A stretch of 64,000 nt of DNA from Spirosoma luteum DSM 19990 (lineage in GTDB: Bacteria > Bacteroidota > Bacteroidia > Cytophagales > Spirosomataceae), in assembly GCF_000374065.1 (NCBI RefSeq), contig NZ_KB893265.1, positions 170-64,169 on the forward strand, given 5' to 3'. The notes under the pieces were generated by a model. That model did no database searches. It was not told where the DNA came from and saw nothing but the letters and a program-made list of their open reading frames with translations. Below are positions 34,343-43,474 of the stretch, piece after piece (the stretch's first letter is position 1; every line of letters starts with the position of its first letter). Position numbers and translations under genes: made by a program.

Positions 34343-35452
34343 ATGGATAAGAAAACAGTAATTCGGGTAGGGGGCGTCATTGTGCTGGCTGTTGCGCTCT
34401 TTTTTGGCTACAGTGAGTTTCGTTACCTGCAACGGCACGAAACTACCGACGATGCGCAGATTGATGGCGATGTGAACCCGGTGATTCCAAAAGCGGGTGG
34501 GTACGTGAAAGAGATTCGCTTTAAAGACAATCAGTTCGTGAAGGCGGGTGATACCCTGGTAGTGCTGGATGATGCGGATTACCGCATTCGGGTAGCGCAG
34601 GCCGAAGCCGCTTTGCAAAGTGCGATGGCCGCTGCCGGGGTGTCCCGGTCGCAGGTGAACGTAGCCGCGGCCACCATTCAAAGTTCACAGGCCAGTGTGC
34701 AAACGGCTCGTAACCAAGTGGCAACGGCGCAGGCAAATGTAGCGGCCGCTCAAGCCCGGGCCCGCAAAGCCACGCAGGATTTTGAGCGATACGGTCGATT
34801 ACTGGCCGAGAAAACCGTTCCTCAGCAACAGTTCGACGCCGTACAGGCTGAGCGCGATGCCGCTCAGGCGCAGCTACAGGCGGCCCAGGCCCAGTTGCAA
34901 ACGGCGCAGTCGCAGGTGAGTGCCGCCGGTACGCAAACGGGCGTGACCAGTTCCCAACGCCGGGCCACAGAAGGGCAGATTTCCGTAGCGCAGGCTGCCA
35001 TCAAACAGCGTCAGGCCGACCTGGACATGGCCGAACTGCAACTGTCCTACACCGTAGTGAAGGCGCCCATTTCGGGGGTGGTTTCCAAGCGGGCCGTGCA
35101 GATAGGTCAACTGGTTCAGCCGGGTCAGGCCCTTTGCTCGGTGGTGAGTAATTCAACCCTGTGGGTGACGGCAAACTTCAAAGAAACGCAGTTGCAACAG
35201 ATGCAGCCCGGCCAGACGGTCGCTGTGGACGTGGACGCATTCGAAGACGAGAAACTGGTTGGACACGTGGGTTCATTTGCCGGAGCTACGGGGGCAAAAT
35301 TCACCCTGCTGCCCCCCGATAACGCCACGGGTAACTACGTGAAAGTAGTGCAACGAATTCCGGTCCGGATTGACCTGGACAAAAATAGCCCCCTCTACGC
35401 CAAGCTTCGCCCCGGTATGAGTGCGACGGTAGCGGTGGATTTACAGAAATAA
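34343..35452 (+). CDS. HlyD/EmrA-type membrane fusion protein
   Basis: Periplasmic adaptor, 369 residues, one N-terminal membrane helix (about 7-24). The lipoyl-like half-motif TTDDAQIDGDVNPVIPKAGG leads into a long Ala/Gln-rich coiled-coil hairpin (about 85-235) and a barrel domain with SYTVVKAPISGVVSKR and WVTANFKETQLQQM. Typical EmrA. Its gene lies between tolC and emrB. Confidence 0.92.
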   Translation: MDKKTVIRVGGVIVLAVALFFGYSEFRYLQRHETTDDAQIDGDVNPVIPKAGGYVKEIRFKDNQFVKAGDTLVVLDDADYRIRVAQAEAALQSAMAAAGVSRSQVNVAAATIQSSQASVQTARNQVATAQANVAAAQARARKATQDFERYGRLLAEKTVPQQQFDAVQAERDAAQAQLQAAQAQLQTAQSQVSAAGTQTGVTSSQRRATEGQISVAQAAIKQRQADLDMAELQLSYTVVKAPISGVVSKRAVQIGQLVQPGQALCSVVSNSTLWVTANFKETQLQQMQPGQTVAVDVDAFEDEKLVGHVGSFAGATGAKFTLLPPDNATGNYVKVVQRIPVRIDLDKNSPLYAKLRPGMSATVAVDLQK

Positions 35453-35469
35453 GAAGGTTTACGGTTTGT

Positions 35470-35521
35470 CGTTTATGGCTGGCTGACGCATTTGTTGCTG
35501 ACGAGTAGCCAGCCATAAACG
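35470..35521. repeat. inverted repeat before emrB
   Basis: Arm 35470-35484 pairs with 35507-35521 over 15 bases. The loop begins GACGCATTTG and contains a second CTGACGA. The left flank GGTTTACGGTTTGTCG resembles that at 2445-2465, and GGCTGGCTGACGCAT is shared with 2487-2501. Confidence 0.82.
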
Positions 35522-35548
35522 ATAAATCAATTACCTAAAATCAACACT

Positions 35549-37108
35549 ATGAAGAAGTTAGGTTTTGATAAATGGGTCGTTGTAATTACCGTGACAACGG
35601 CTGCCCTGCTGCAAACCATCGACTCGTCCATCGTGAACGTGACGCTGAACCAGATGATGGGAAATCTGGGGGCATCGCTGGGCGATATCAGCTGGGTCGT
35701 AACGGGATACGCAGCCGCCAGTGCTGTGATGATTACGATGTCGGGCTGGCTGACGGCTAAGCTGGGCCGTCGGAATTACTTTGCGGCATCCATCATCCTG
35801 TTCACCATCGCGTCGATATTCTGCGGTACTTCCACCAACGTGTGGGAACTGGTGTTTTTCCGGGTAGTACAGGGTATTGGTGGGGGCGGGTTGTTGACCA
35901 CCGCCCAGTCCATTCTGATTCAGACGTTCCCGAAAGAAGACCTGGGTATTGCCAATGCTATTTTCGGGATGGGCGTAATTATCGGGCCTTCCATCGGCCC
36001 TACACTTGGTGGGTACATCACCGATAATCTGTCATGGAACTGGGTATTTTATATCAATATTCCCTTCGGTATTCTGGCTACGTTCCTGACGTATACATAC
36101 ATCAAGGAGCCTGCCGAAAAGGTAATGGCGGGTAAGATGGACTGGCTCGCGCTTATACTCCTGATCATGGGTATTGGCGGGTTGCAAATCATTCTGGAGA
36201 AAGGGCACGAGGAGGACTGGTTCGATTCAACGTTCATCATCGGTATGTCTATCGCGGCTGTTGTTGGTCTGATTGGTTTCATCTGGCGACAACTGGCTGT
36301 CAAAATGCCCATTCTGGATTTGCGCTTACTGAAGCAGCGCCGGTTTTCGGTGGGTACGCTGTTCAATTTCATCCTGGGCTTCGGGCTGTTTGCGTCGGTC
36401 TTTATCATCCCGGTTTTCTGTCAGACCATTCTGGGCTTTACGGCCAGCCAGACGGGGTTGCTGCTGATGCCCGGTTCCCTGGCTACGGGTATGATGATGC
36501 CCATTGTTGGCGGTTTGCTCAGTAAGAATTACATATCGCCCATCTGGTATGCCGCCATCGGCTTTCTGATGTTCTTCGGCTTCTGTTTCGATTTGTCGGC
36601 CATTAGTCTCGTGGCCGGGCCGGACTATTTCTTCTGGCCGCTTATTATTCGGGGCATTGGTATGGGATTGATTTTTATCCCATTGACAACCATTACGTTA
36701 TCGGATCTAAAAACCATCGAGATTCCGCAGGGTTCGGCCCTTACCAATATGATTCGTCAGCTGGGCGGTACGTTTGGAACGGCCATAATGACGACGTACA
36801 TCTCCACTCGTACTATGTTTCATGCTTCGCGGCTGGGCGATAACGTCTCGCTATATAACCCGCTCTCGGCCGAACGTATCCGGCAGTACACCAGTCTGTT
36901 TTTGTCGAAAGGGGATGCTCTCGTGACAGCGACCAGCAAGGCGTATAGCGTGCTGCACGGGGCCGTTATCAAACAGGCGCTGGTGATGACCTATGCCGAT
37001 GCGTTCCTGATAATTGGCGCATTCTTCCTCATCTGCGTGCCGCTGCTGTTGCTATTTATCGGTAAGAAAATTGAAGCCCCGGCCCACACCGAAATGGTGA
37101 TGGAGTAA
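35549..37108 (+). CDS. DHA2-family MFS exporter, EmrB/QacA type
   Basis: A 519-residue drug:proton antiporter with about 14 membrane helices. Signatures: DSSIVNVTLNQMMGNLG in helix 1, SWLTAKLGRRNYF after helix 2, and motif C near GMGVIIGPSIGPTLGGYI. With the tolC and emrA genes it completes a tripartite pump controlled by the MarR regulator. A terminator follows. Confidence 0.94.
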   Translation: MKKLGFDKWVVVITVTTAALLQTIDSSIVNVTLNQMMGNLGASLGDISWVVTGYAAASAVMITMSGWLTAKLGRRNYFAASIILFTIASIFCGTSTNVWELVFFRVVQGIGGGGLLTTAQSILIQTFPKEDLGIANAIFGMGVIIGPSIGPTLGGYITDNLSWNWVFYINIPFGILATFLTYTYIKEPAEKVMAGKMDWLALILLIMGIGGLQIILEKGHEEDWFDSTFIIGMSIAAVVGLIGFIWRQLAVKMPILDLRLLKQRRFSVGTLFNFILGFGLFASVFIIPVFCQTILGFTASQTGLLLMPGSLATGMMMPIVGGLLSKNYISPIWYAAIGFLMFFGFCFDLSAISLVAGPDYFFWPLIIRGIGMGLIFIPLTTITLSDLKTIEIPQGSALTNMIRQLGGTFGTAIMTTYISTRTMFHASRLGDNVSLYNPLSAERIRQYTSLFLSKGDALVTATSKAYSVLHGAVIKQALVMTYADAFLIIGAFFLICVPLLLLFIGKKIEAPAHTEMVME

Positions 37109-37138
37109 GCTGGTTATCAACCTCTTTTGTCTGTTATT

Positions 37139-37177
37139 AAAGTGTCGGGAGAAAGCTTCCGACACTTTTTTGTTTTT
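37139..37177 (+). terminator. intrinsic terminator of the efflux operon
   Basis: AAAGTGTCGG (37139-37148) pairs with CCGACACTTT (37159-37168), then a T-rich tail to 37177. Confidence 0.88.
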
Positions 37178-37257
37178 GAGGCCAAATCAGGATGGACTTA
37201 GGTAAGCCACGAATAAACCTATCCCACCCTGTGTATTGTTATTCGTGAGTCAAGGTG

Positions 37258-38019
37258 TCAAGCAGTTTTGGCTTCAAGGGTAGGCAACCTGTTTGTCGGC
37301 TCGCTGGGCTTAAATCGGTATAGAAACGGAGCTTTGTGAGGGGTGCCCGCCCGGCGTTCGGAAAGACGCTCCAACTGCCCTGACGCCATTACTTTCTTGT
37401 AAAAATTACGTCCGTCCAACGAAAGTCCCAGGATGGTTTCGTGCAGACGTTGTAGTTCCGGAATCGTAAAGGTGTCGGGCAATAAGTGATTCAGAGGCTG
37501 GTCGTTGAAGTCTTTTCGCAGCGACAGTAGTGCAACGGCAATGATGTGGTTATGGTCAAAAAGTAGGGCTGGTACGTCGTCCAGACTCCACCAGGCGCAT
37601 ACTTCCGTCAGGAAATCGGGCGTCGGTATTACTTTCGAATGTTCCACCAGCGCGTAATAGCCCAGGGATATGGTCCGTTCCGACCACTTGGCACCGTCGA
37701 CGGGCAGGTTAATTTTTCGCCAGGTAGCTTCCTGATCGTAGCGAACGGCTTCGCCAAAGACATGAAACTGCTGGAGGTAAAGCGCATCCAGACCCGTTCG
37801 TTCCTGCATGATGCGCTGGGCTGCTACATCGACCGATTCGGCTTTCCGAATGAAGCCGCCCGGCAGGCTCCACGCATCCGTTCCTTTCCATCGCAGCAAC
37901 AGAACCTTTAGCTGATTCTGGTGGAAGCCGAAGATAACCCCATCAATGGACAGGTAATGGATGCACTGATCGAATACTTCCTGGTAGTACCGAACAGCCG
38001 GATCATTATACTCAGTCAT
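37258..38019 (-). CDS. Nudix-fold transcriptional regulator (NrtR/AraR type)
   Basis: A 253-residue protein with an N-terminal Nudix-fold domain (about 20-150) and a C-terminal winged helix (about 165-230). The Nudix box is damaged: GGFIRKAE is kept, but the REUXEEXGU part reads RIMQERTGL, so two metal-binding glutamates are missing. This is typical of NrtR- and AraR-like regulators that bind an effector without cleaving it. It faces the esterase/transporter locus across 158 bases and is its likely regulator. A 13-bp tandem duplication (38009-38034) lies at its start codon. Confidence 0.85.
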   Translation of the reverse strand: MTEYNDPAVRYYQEVFDQCIHYLSIDGVIFGFHQNQLKVLLLRWKGTDAWSLPGGFIRKAESVDVAAQRIMQERTGLDALYLQQFHVFGEAVRYDQEATWRKINLPVDGAKWSERTISLGYYALVEHSKVIPTPDFLTEVCAWWSLDDVPALLFDHNHIIAVALLSLRKDFNDQPLNHLLPDTFTIPELQRLHETILGLSLDGRNFYKKVMASGQLERLSERRAGTPHKAPFLYRFKPSEPTNRLPTLEAKTA

Positions 38020-38084
38020 AATACTCAGTCATAAAATGTTACAATAAAATCATGAGCGATGATGCAGGTAAAGTTGCCTTTGCG

Positions 38085-38092
38085 TACTTTTG
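38085..38092 (+). promoter_or_regulatory. -7 box in front of the esterase locus
   Basis: TACTTTTG matches TANNTTTG, 85 bases before the first esterase gene, in the shared intergenic region with the Nudix-type regulator. No clear -33 box. Confidence 0.5.
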
Positions 38093-38177
38093 ACGTAAAG
38101 ATACCTCAATTTGGTTTCTATACCCGAATCGTGTAGGTAGATTATCCTGCGCTTTCACTAAAAGGAACGCTGAACTC

Positions 38178-39056
38178 ATGCATTTTTTTCGTCTATTTCT
38201 TGGTTGTAATCTGCTCGCGTTGTCACTATCGGCGGCTATGGGTGCCAGTGTTGACACGCTGGCTATTCCGAGTGCCGCCATGAATCGGTCAATGCGCGCG
38301 GCAATTGTACTGCCGGCCACATACGCAAAAGCTAAAACGAATTACCCTGTTCTGTATTTGCTGCACGGGGGTGGGGGTACCTTCAGCGACTGGCTGAAAC
38401 AAACACCCGATCGGATGCTGGTGCATAAACTGGCCGATCAGTACAACCTCATCATTGTCATGCCCGAGGGCGAACGGCTGGGAGGGTATCTGGACAGCCC
38501 ATTGCAGAAAGATAACCAGTTTGAAACCTACATTGCCAAAGAGGTCATTGACAAAATAGATAATACGTATCGCACCATCCGCGACCGCAAAGGGCGGCTT
38601 ATTACGGGTTTGAGCATGGGTGGTCATGGAGCCTTATACCTGGCTACGCGCCACCCGGAGTTATACTGTGCTGCGGGCAGCATGAGTGGCGCCCTGGATT
38701 TGAATTCGGCCAACTGGCGCATTACGCCCGAGTTTGCCAAACAGATTGAACCCGGCTTTACCCGGATTCTGGGGCCGATGGGGTCAACTCCCGACTATTA
38801 CGCGGCCAACTCCGTTGTGTACATGACCGAGAAAATGAAGGCAAACGATGTGAAATTAATCATCGACTGTGGTGTAGACGATTTTCTGATCGAGCCCAAC
38901 CGGGAGGTGCATCGTCGGTTGGTGTACAATAAAACGCCCCATGACTACACCGAACGGCCCGGTGGTCACACCTGGGACTACTGGGAGAATTCCCTGCCGA
39001 ATCATATGCTGTTCTTTTCCAATGTGCTGAAAGCCAACGGTACAATTGCTCAATAA
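38178..39056 (+). CDS. secreted alpha/beta-hydrolase esterase (putative esterase family), copy 1
   Basis: A 292-residue protein with a signal peptide (about 1-23, ending at AMGAS) and an esterase-D/feruloyl-esterase-like fold. LYLLHGGGG forms the oxyanion region, GLSMGGHG carries the nucleophile serine (about 148), ELYC...GVDDFLIE the acid, and GGHTWDYW the histidine near 273. Followed three bases later by a close paralogue. The exact ester is unknown. Confidence 0.9.
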   Translation: MHFFRLFLGCNLLALSLSAAMGASVDTLAIPSAAMNRSMRAAIVLPATYAKAKTNYPVLYLLHGGGGTFSDWLKQTPDRMLVHKLADQYNLIIVMPEGERLGGYLDSPLQKDNQFETYIAKEVIDKIDNTYRTIRDRKGRLITGLSMGGHGALYLATRHPELYCAAGSMSGALDLNSANWRITPEFAKQIEPGFTRILGPMGSTPDYYAANSVVYMTEKMKANDVKLIIDCGVDDFLIEPNREVHRRLVYNKTPHDYTERPGGHTWDYWENSLPNHMLFFSNVLKANGTIAQ

Positions 39057-39059
39057 CTC

Positions 39060-39941
39060 ATGCTGAAACTTACTGCCAAAACCCTGTCTTTTGTTCTTGG
39101 CTGCCTGTTATCACTTCAGGTGCTGGCGGCTAAAGTCGATACGCTGGATATCCCCAGCGCCAGTATGAACCGGACGCTGCGGACGGCTGTGGTACTGCCG
39201 GAGCGGTACAGTTCTGCCACCCAGCCTTTTCCGGTGCTCTACCTGCTCCACGGGGGCTCCGGCAATTTTCGGGACTGGCTCACCAAAACGCCCGACAAAA
39301 TGCTGCTGCACCGCATGGCCGATCAGTATAACGTTATCATTGTGACGCCCGATGGCGACCCGACCAGCTATTATTTCGACAGTCCCCAGGTTAAAGCCAG
39401 CCAGTTTGAAACCTTCATTTCGCGCGAACTCATCGACAAAATTGACAACGCATACCGCACCGTTCGGGAGAAAAAAGGGCGCATCATTGCGGGCCTGAGC
39501 ATGGGTGGGCACGGGGCTATGTTTATTGCCAGTCGCCATCCCGACCTGTACTCGGTAGTTGGAAGCATGAGTGGGGTCATGAACATCAACACCGCCACCT
39601 GGAAAGTCCCTGCCGACTTTGCTAAATCACGTTCGGAGAATTTTGCCAAACTGCTGGGCCCTGCCGCTCCCGGCAATGCGCCCTATCCGGGATACACGCT
39701 GGTCACGCTGGCCGATAAACTCAAAGCCAACGGCCTGCCGCTTATTTTCGATATTGGTGTAGATGACTTCCTGATTGAAGGGAACCGGGATTTGCACCGC
39801 CAACTGGTGGAGAATAAAACCCCGCACGACTATACCGAACGGCCCGGTGCCCACACCTGGGACTACTGGCAAAATTCTTTACCGTACCAGATGCTGTTTT
39901 TTAGCAAAATCCTGAAAGCAAACGGTGTAACTATTCCTTAA
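39060..39941 (+). CDS. secreted alpha/beta-hydrolase esterase, copy 2
   Basis: A 293-residue paralogue of the preceding protein, similar along its whole length: signal peptide (about 1-23), LYLLHGGSGNFRDWL, GLSMGGHGA nucleophile elbow, IGVDDFLIEGN and GAHTWDYWQN. The tandem arrangement and shared ends (TPHDYTERPG) show a local duplication. All catalytic residues are kept in both copies, which suggests different substrates or dosage. Confidence 0.9.
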   Translation: MLKLTAKTLSFVLGCLLSLQVLAAKVDTLDIPSASMNRTLRTAVVLPERYSSATQPFPVLYLLHGGSGNFRDWLTKTPDKMLLHRMADQYNVIIVTPDGDPTSYYFDSPQVKASQFETFISRELIDKIDNAYRTVREKKGRIIAGLSMGGHGAMFIASRHPDLYSVVGSMSGVMNINTATWKVPADFAKSRSENFAKLLGPAAPGNAPYPGYTLVTLADKLKANGLPLIFDIGVDDFLIEGNRDLHRQLVENKTPHDYTERPGAHTWDYWQNSLPYQMLFFSKILKANGVTIP

Positions 39942-39945
39942 GTCT

Positions 39946-41553
39946 ATGAAAAACGTGACATTAGTAGTAGGCCTCGCAGTCATTGGATTGACGGGCTTTA
40001 TGGCCTTGATCCCCGTTAGCGACGAGCCGACGGTGGTTACCGTAACCGGTGGGCAAATTGCGGGTACCGTCAGTAAAGACGGTGGTGTGCGGAGTTTTAA
40101 AGGTATTCCGTTTGCGGCTCCGCCCGTTGGCGACTTACGCTGGAAAGCACCACAGCCGGTCAAACCCTGGACCGGCGTTCGGAAAGGCGATCAGTTCGGG
40201 CCAAGTCCCATGCAGGGCGCACCTGCTCCGTTTGGGCCGTGGAGTGCTGAATACCTGATTCCGAAAGAACAAATCAGTGAAGACTGCCTGTACCTGAATG
40301 TGTGGACGAAGTCAAGCCAGACTGGAGCCAAATTACCGCAGGAACGCCTGCCGCAGGAACGCCTGCCGGTACTTGTCTGGATATATGGGGGTGGTTTCAA
40401 CAGCGGGGGAAGTGGTGTGCCGCTTTACGATGGCGAAGCCACGGCAAAAAAAGGCGTCGTGTTTGTCAGTGCGAACTACCGTGTAGGGCCGTTCGGCTTT
40501 CTGGCACTCCCGGAACTGACGAAGGAATCGGGCCACAACGCATCGGGGAATTATGGCCTGATGGACCAGATAGCCGCTCTGCAGTGGGTGAAGCAGAATA
40601 TTGCGCAGTTTGGGGGTGACCCCAACAACGTTACCATTGCCGGCCAGTCGGCGGGTTCAATGGCCGTGAACTGCCTGGTGGCGTCACCCCTGGCTAAAAA
40701 CCTGTTCAACAAAGCCATTGCCGAAAGCGGAGCCGGTTTTGCCCGTCCGTACCCGACTTTACAGCAGGCGGAGGAAGCGGGCCTGAAAACCATGCAGTCG
40801 ATAGGGGCCTCATCGCTGGCGGATTTACGCGCCCTGCCCGCCGACGAAATCCTGAAGAAAGGGCAGGGGGGTCGTGGTCCCATCATTGACGGTTACGTGC
40901 TGCCGCAGTCCATCGCAGCTATTTTTGCGGCCGATAAACAGAACGACGTGGCGTTGCTGACCGGCTGGAACGAAGATGAAGGCATGGCGTTTGGCCCGGC
41001 GAAAAAGGCGGACGAGTACCGCAAACAGCTGGAGCAACAGTACGGGACCGACGCGCCGGATTTTCTGAAACATTACCCCGGCACGACGGATGCTGAAGCA
41101 GCCCGGTCGCAGCTAAACCTGTCGCGGGACATGATATTTGGGGCGCAAAACTACGCCTGGGCCAACGTCCAGAGTAAGCAGGGCAAGCCGGTGTACGTGT
41201 ACCGCTTCACCCGAAAGCTACCCGCCACCGGCGAGTACGCCCGCTACGGGGCATTCCACACGGGCGAGGTGGCCTACGCTTACGACAACCTTGCCTTTGT
41301 CGACCGCAATCTCCGCCCACTGGAACCGAAAGATGCCGAACTGGCTAAAACCATGTCAACGTACTGGGTCAATTTCATGAAAACCGGTAGCCCCAATGGC
41401 AATGGGTTACCCAAATGGCCCGCCTATTCCACCAAAAATAAACAGATAATGCTATTGGGCGACAACGTTCAGGCTAAACCCCTTCCCGATGCCGCTTCGC
41501 TGGATTTTCTGTATGGGCAGATGAGCAAAAACCAACCCGCCCGAACCAATTAA
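39946..41553 (+). CDS. type-B carboxylesterase, copy 1
   Basis: A 535-residue member of the carboxylesterase family with an N-terminal hydrophobic anchor or signal (about 4-22). FKGIPFAAPPVGDLRWK, EDCLYLNVWT, the nucleophile GQSAGS near 225-230 in the FGGDPNNVTI context, the acid in NEDEG and the histidine in AFHTGEVAYAY are all present. Residues 130-141 contain a duplicated QERLP unit from a 15-bp tandem repeat (40336-40365). Starts five bases after the esterase pair. Confidence 0.9.
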   Translation: MKNVTLVVGLAVIGLTGFMALIPVSDEPTVVTVTGGQIAGTVSKDGGVRSFKGIPFAAPPVGDLRWKAPQPVKPWTGVRKGDQFGPSPMQGAPAPFGPWSAEYLIPKEQISEDCLYLNVWTKSSQTGAKLPQERLPQERLPVLVWIYGGGFNSGGSGVPLYDGEATAKKGVVFVSANYRVGPFGFLALPELTKESGHNASGNYGLMDQIAALQWVKQNIAQFGGDPNNVTIAGQSAGSMAVNCLVASPLAKNLFNKAIAESGAGFARPYPTLQQAEEAGLKTMQSIGASSLADLRALPADEILKKGQGGRGPIIDGYVLPQSIAAIFAADKQNDVALLTGWNEDEGMAFGPAKKADEYRKQLEQQYGTDAPDFLKHYPGTTDAEAARSQLNLSRDMIFGAQNYAWANVQSKQGKPVYVYRFTRKLPATGEYARYGAFHTGEVAYAYDNLAFVDRNLRPLEPKDAELAKTMSTYWVNFMKTGSPNGNGLPKWPAYSTKNKQIMLLGDNVQAKPLPDAASLDFLYGQMSKNQPARTN

Positions 41554-41587
41554 GCAGCGGGTCAATGAAGATAGTAGATTGTTATTT

Positions 41588-41680
41588 GTCATGCTGACGA
41601 AGGAAGCATCTTCGCCGGGCTGCCGGAGCGGGAACAGCAAAATTTCCAATTACCAAAGATGCTTCCTTCGTCAGCATGAC
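41588..41680. repeat. perfect 25-bp inverted repeat between the carboxylesterase genes
   Basis: Arm 41588-41612 pairs perfectly with 41656-41680, spacer 43 bases. The arm reads GTCATGCTGACGAAGG and onward. I recall very similar palindromes scattered in Hymenobacter and Spirosoma genomes, so this is probably a dispersed repeat unit; that is memory, not a search. Confidence 0.85.
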
Positions 41681-41753
41681 AGAAATATCTCATAAAGGAA
41701 GTGTAAGAAATTGATAGTCAATTAATTTAAACTTAAAGACTAATTCCAATTCA

Positions 41754-43382
41754 ATGAAAACCAACTCGTTATTACTGGCACTAACCATGCTGACGCTACC
41801 GCTGGTGGCACCCGCCCAAACGACCAAAACGGCATCATCGCCCATTATGGCGGGTAAAGATATTGCGGTTGTTCCGACGGAGTCCGGCAAGGTGCGCGGG
41901 TACATCCATAATGGCACCTACACCTTCAAGGGCATTCCCTACGCCAAAGCCGACCGGTTCATGGCACCCACCAAACCGGATTCCTGGACAAACGTACGGA
42001 GTTCAATGACCTATGGCCCGGTGTGTCCCATGGACGTAACCACCTCGACCAATGATGAGATTGAGTTCCCCTTTCATCACGACTGGGGCTATACCAACGA
42101 AAACTGCCTGAGCCTGAATGTCTGGACGCCACAGCTGACGGCGGCTAAAAAAAGGCCCGTTATGGTATGGTTGCACGGGGGCGGCTTCACGGCGGGTTCA
42201 TCGGTAGAACTGCCGTCGTATGATGGCGAAAACCTGACCAAAAAAGGCGATGTGGTGGTCGTGACGGTAAACCACCGCCTGAACATCCTGGGCTTTCTGG
42301 ATCTGGGTGCCTATGGCGATAAGTACAAAAACTCGCCAAACGCGGGCCTGATGGACCTGGTGGCTTCCCTGCAATGGGTGAAGCAGAACATTGCACAGTT
42401 CGGGGGTGATCCCGATAACGTTACCATCTTCGGGCAGTCGGGTGGGGGTGGCAAAGTGACCAGCCTGATGAATGCGCCATCGGCCAAAGGGCTGTTTCAG
42501 AAAGCTATTGTGCAGAGTGGAAGTTACATAACCAGTTTTACGGAAAGCGAACTGGCCCGGAAAGTAAGTGCGGCCCTGCTGGAAGAATTGCACCTACAAC
42601 CCAATCAGGTAGATTCGCTACAGAAAATCTCGTACGAGCGGTTGAACGCGGCTGGTAAAAAGGCGATTCGCAAAGTGGGTGAGAGTCTGAAAGGCGAAGG
42701 ACGGCCCGCATTTGGTTTGGGTTGGGGACCTATTCTCGACGGTAACTTCCTGCCCAACCAGCCCAAAGAGACTGCCGCACTGGCGCTGTCGAAAGATATT
42801 CCCCTGCTGGTAGGTTCGACCAAAACGGAGTTTGGCCCGTTCAACCCGGCTAACCGCCCGGCAGATATGGAAGCGGCAAAGGCTGCGCTGGAAAAGCGGT
42901 ACGGGGATAAAACCCCTGCTTATCTGGCCGCCGTTAAAAAAGCCTATCCCGAAACGACGCAACCCGCCGACTACGTGAATGTGGATATCAACTTCCGGGA
43001 GAACACGATCCGGCAGGCCAACCAAAAGTCAGGCGTTGCGGGAGCCGCGCCCGTTTATGCATACGAGTTTACCTGGGCCTCGCCCGTCAACGACGGCATA
43101 TACAAGTCGATGCACTGCATGGAAATTCCATTTGTATTCGATAACATCAGCCGGTGTGAAGAAATGACGGGGGGCGGCAAAGAGGCCCAGGCCCTTGCCG
43201 ACAAGATGAGCCGGGCCTGGATTGCATTTGCCCAGACCGGTAACCCAAACGTTAAAGGTCTTCCTGCCTGGCCGCAGTACACCGCCGACAACGGTGCCAC
43301 CATGATTTTTGACAACGTGAGCCAGGTGAAAAACCACCACGACAAAGAGCTGATTGAAGTAGCAACGGGTAAACCATTATAA
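41754..43382 (+). CDS. type-B carboxylesterase, copy 2
   Basis: A 542-residue secreted carboxylesterase with a signal peptide (about 1-21, ending at APAQT). It has FKGIPYAKADRF, ENCLSLNVWTP, HGGGFTAGS, the nucleophile elbow GQSGGGG in FGGDPDNVTI, and HCMEIPFVFDN with the catalytic histidine. More distant from copy 1 than the small esterases are from each other. Confidence 0.9.
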   Translation: MKTNSLLLALTMLTLPLVAPAQTTKTASSPIMAGKDIAVVPTESGKVRGYIHNGTYTFKGIPYAKADRFMAPTKPDSWTNVRSSMTYGPVCPMDVTTSTNDEIEFPFHHDWGYTNENCLSLNVWTPQLTAAKKRPVMVWLHGGGFTAGSSVELPSYDGENLTKKGDVVVVTVNHRLNILGFLDLGAYGDKYKNSPNAGLMDLVASLQWVKQNIAQFGGDPDNVTIFGQSGGGGKVTSLMNAPSAKGLFQKAIVQSGSYITSFTESELARKVSAALLEELHLQPNQVDSLQKISYERLNAAGKKAIRKVGESLKGEGRPAFGLGWGPILDGNFLPNQPKETAALALSKDIPLLVGSTKTEFGPFNPANRPADMEAAKAALEKRYGDKTPAYLAAVKKAYPETTQPADYVNVDINFRENTIRQANQKSGVAGAAPVYAYEFTWASPVNDGIYKSMHCMEIPFVFDNISRCEEMTGGGKEAQALADKMSRAWIAFAQTGNPNVKGLPAWPQYTADNGATMIFDNVSQVKNHHDKELIEVATGKPL

Positions 43383-43392
43383 GGGACGTGAC

Positions 43393-43431
43393 TGTGGTTT
43401 GTCGTCGCCGAATCGGTAATGACAAACCACA
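43393..43431. repeat. short inverted repeat before the CitMHS gene
   Basis: TGTGGTTTGTC (43393-43403) pairs with GACAAACCACA (43421-43431). It is the leader of the CitMHS transporter gene and uses the GGTTTGTC word found in other leader repeats. Confidence 0.65.
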
Positions 43432-43474
43432 AATGCGTTTGGTTGAGTAACCATCAGTAATTACCCAACACAGT

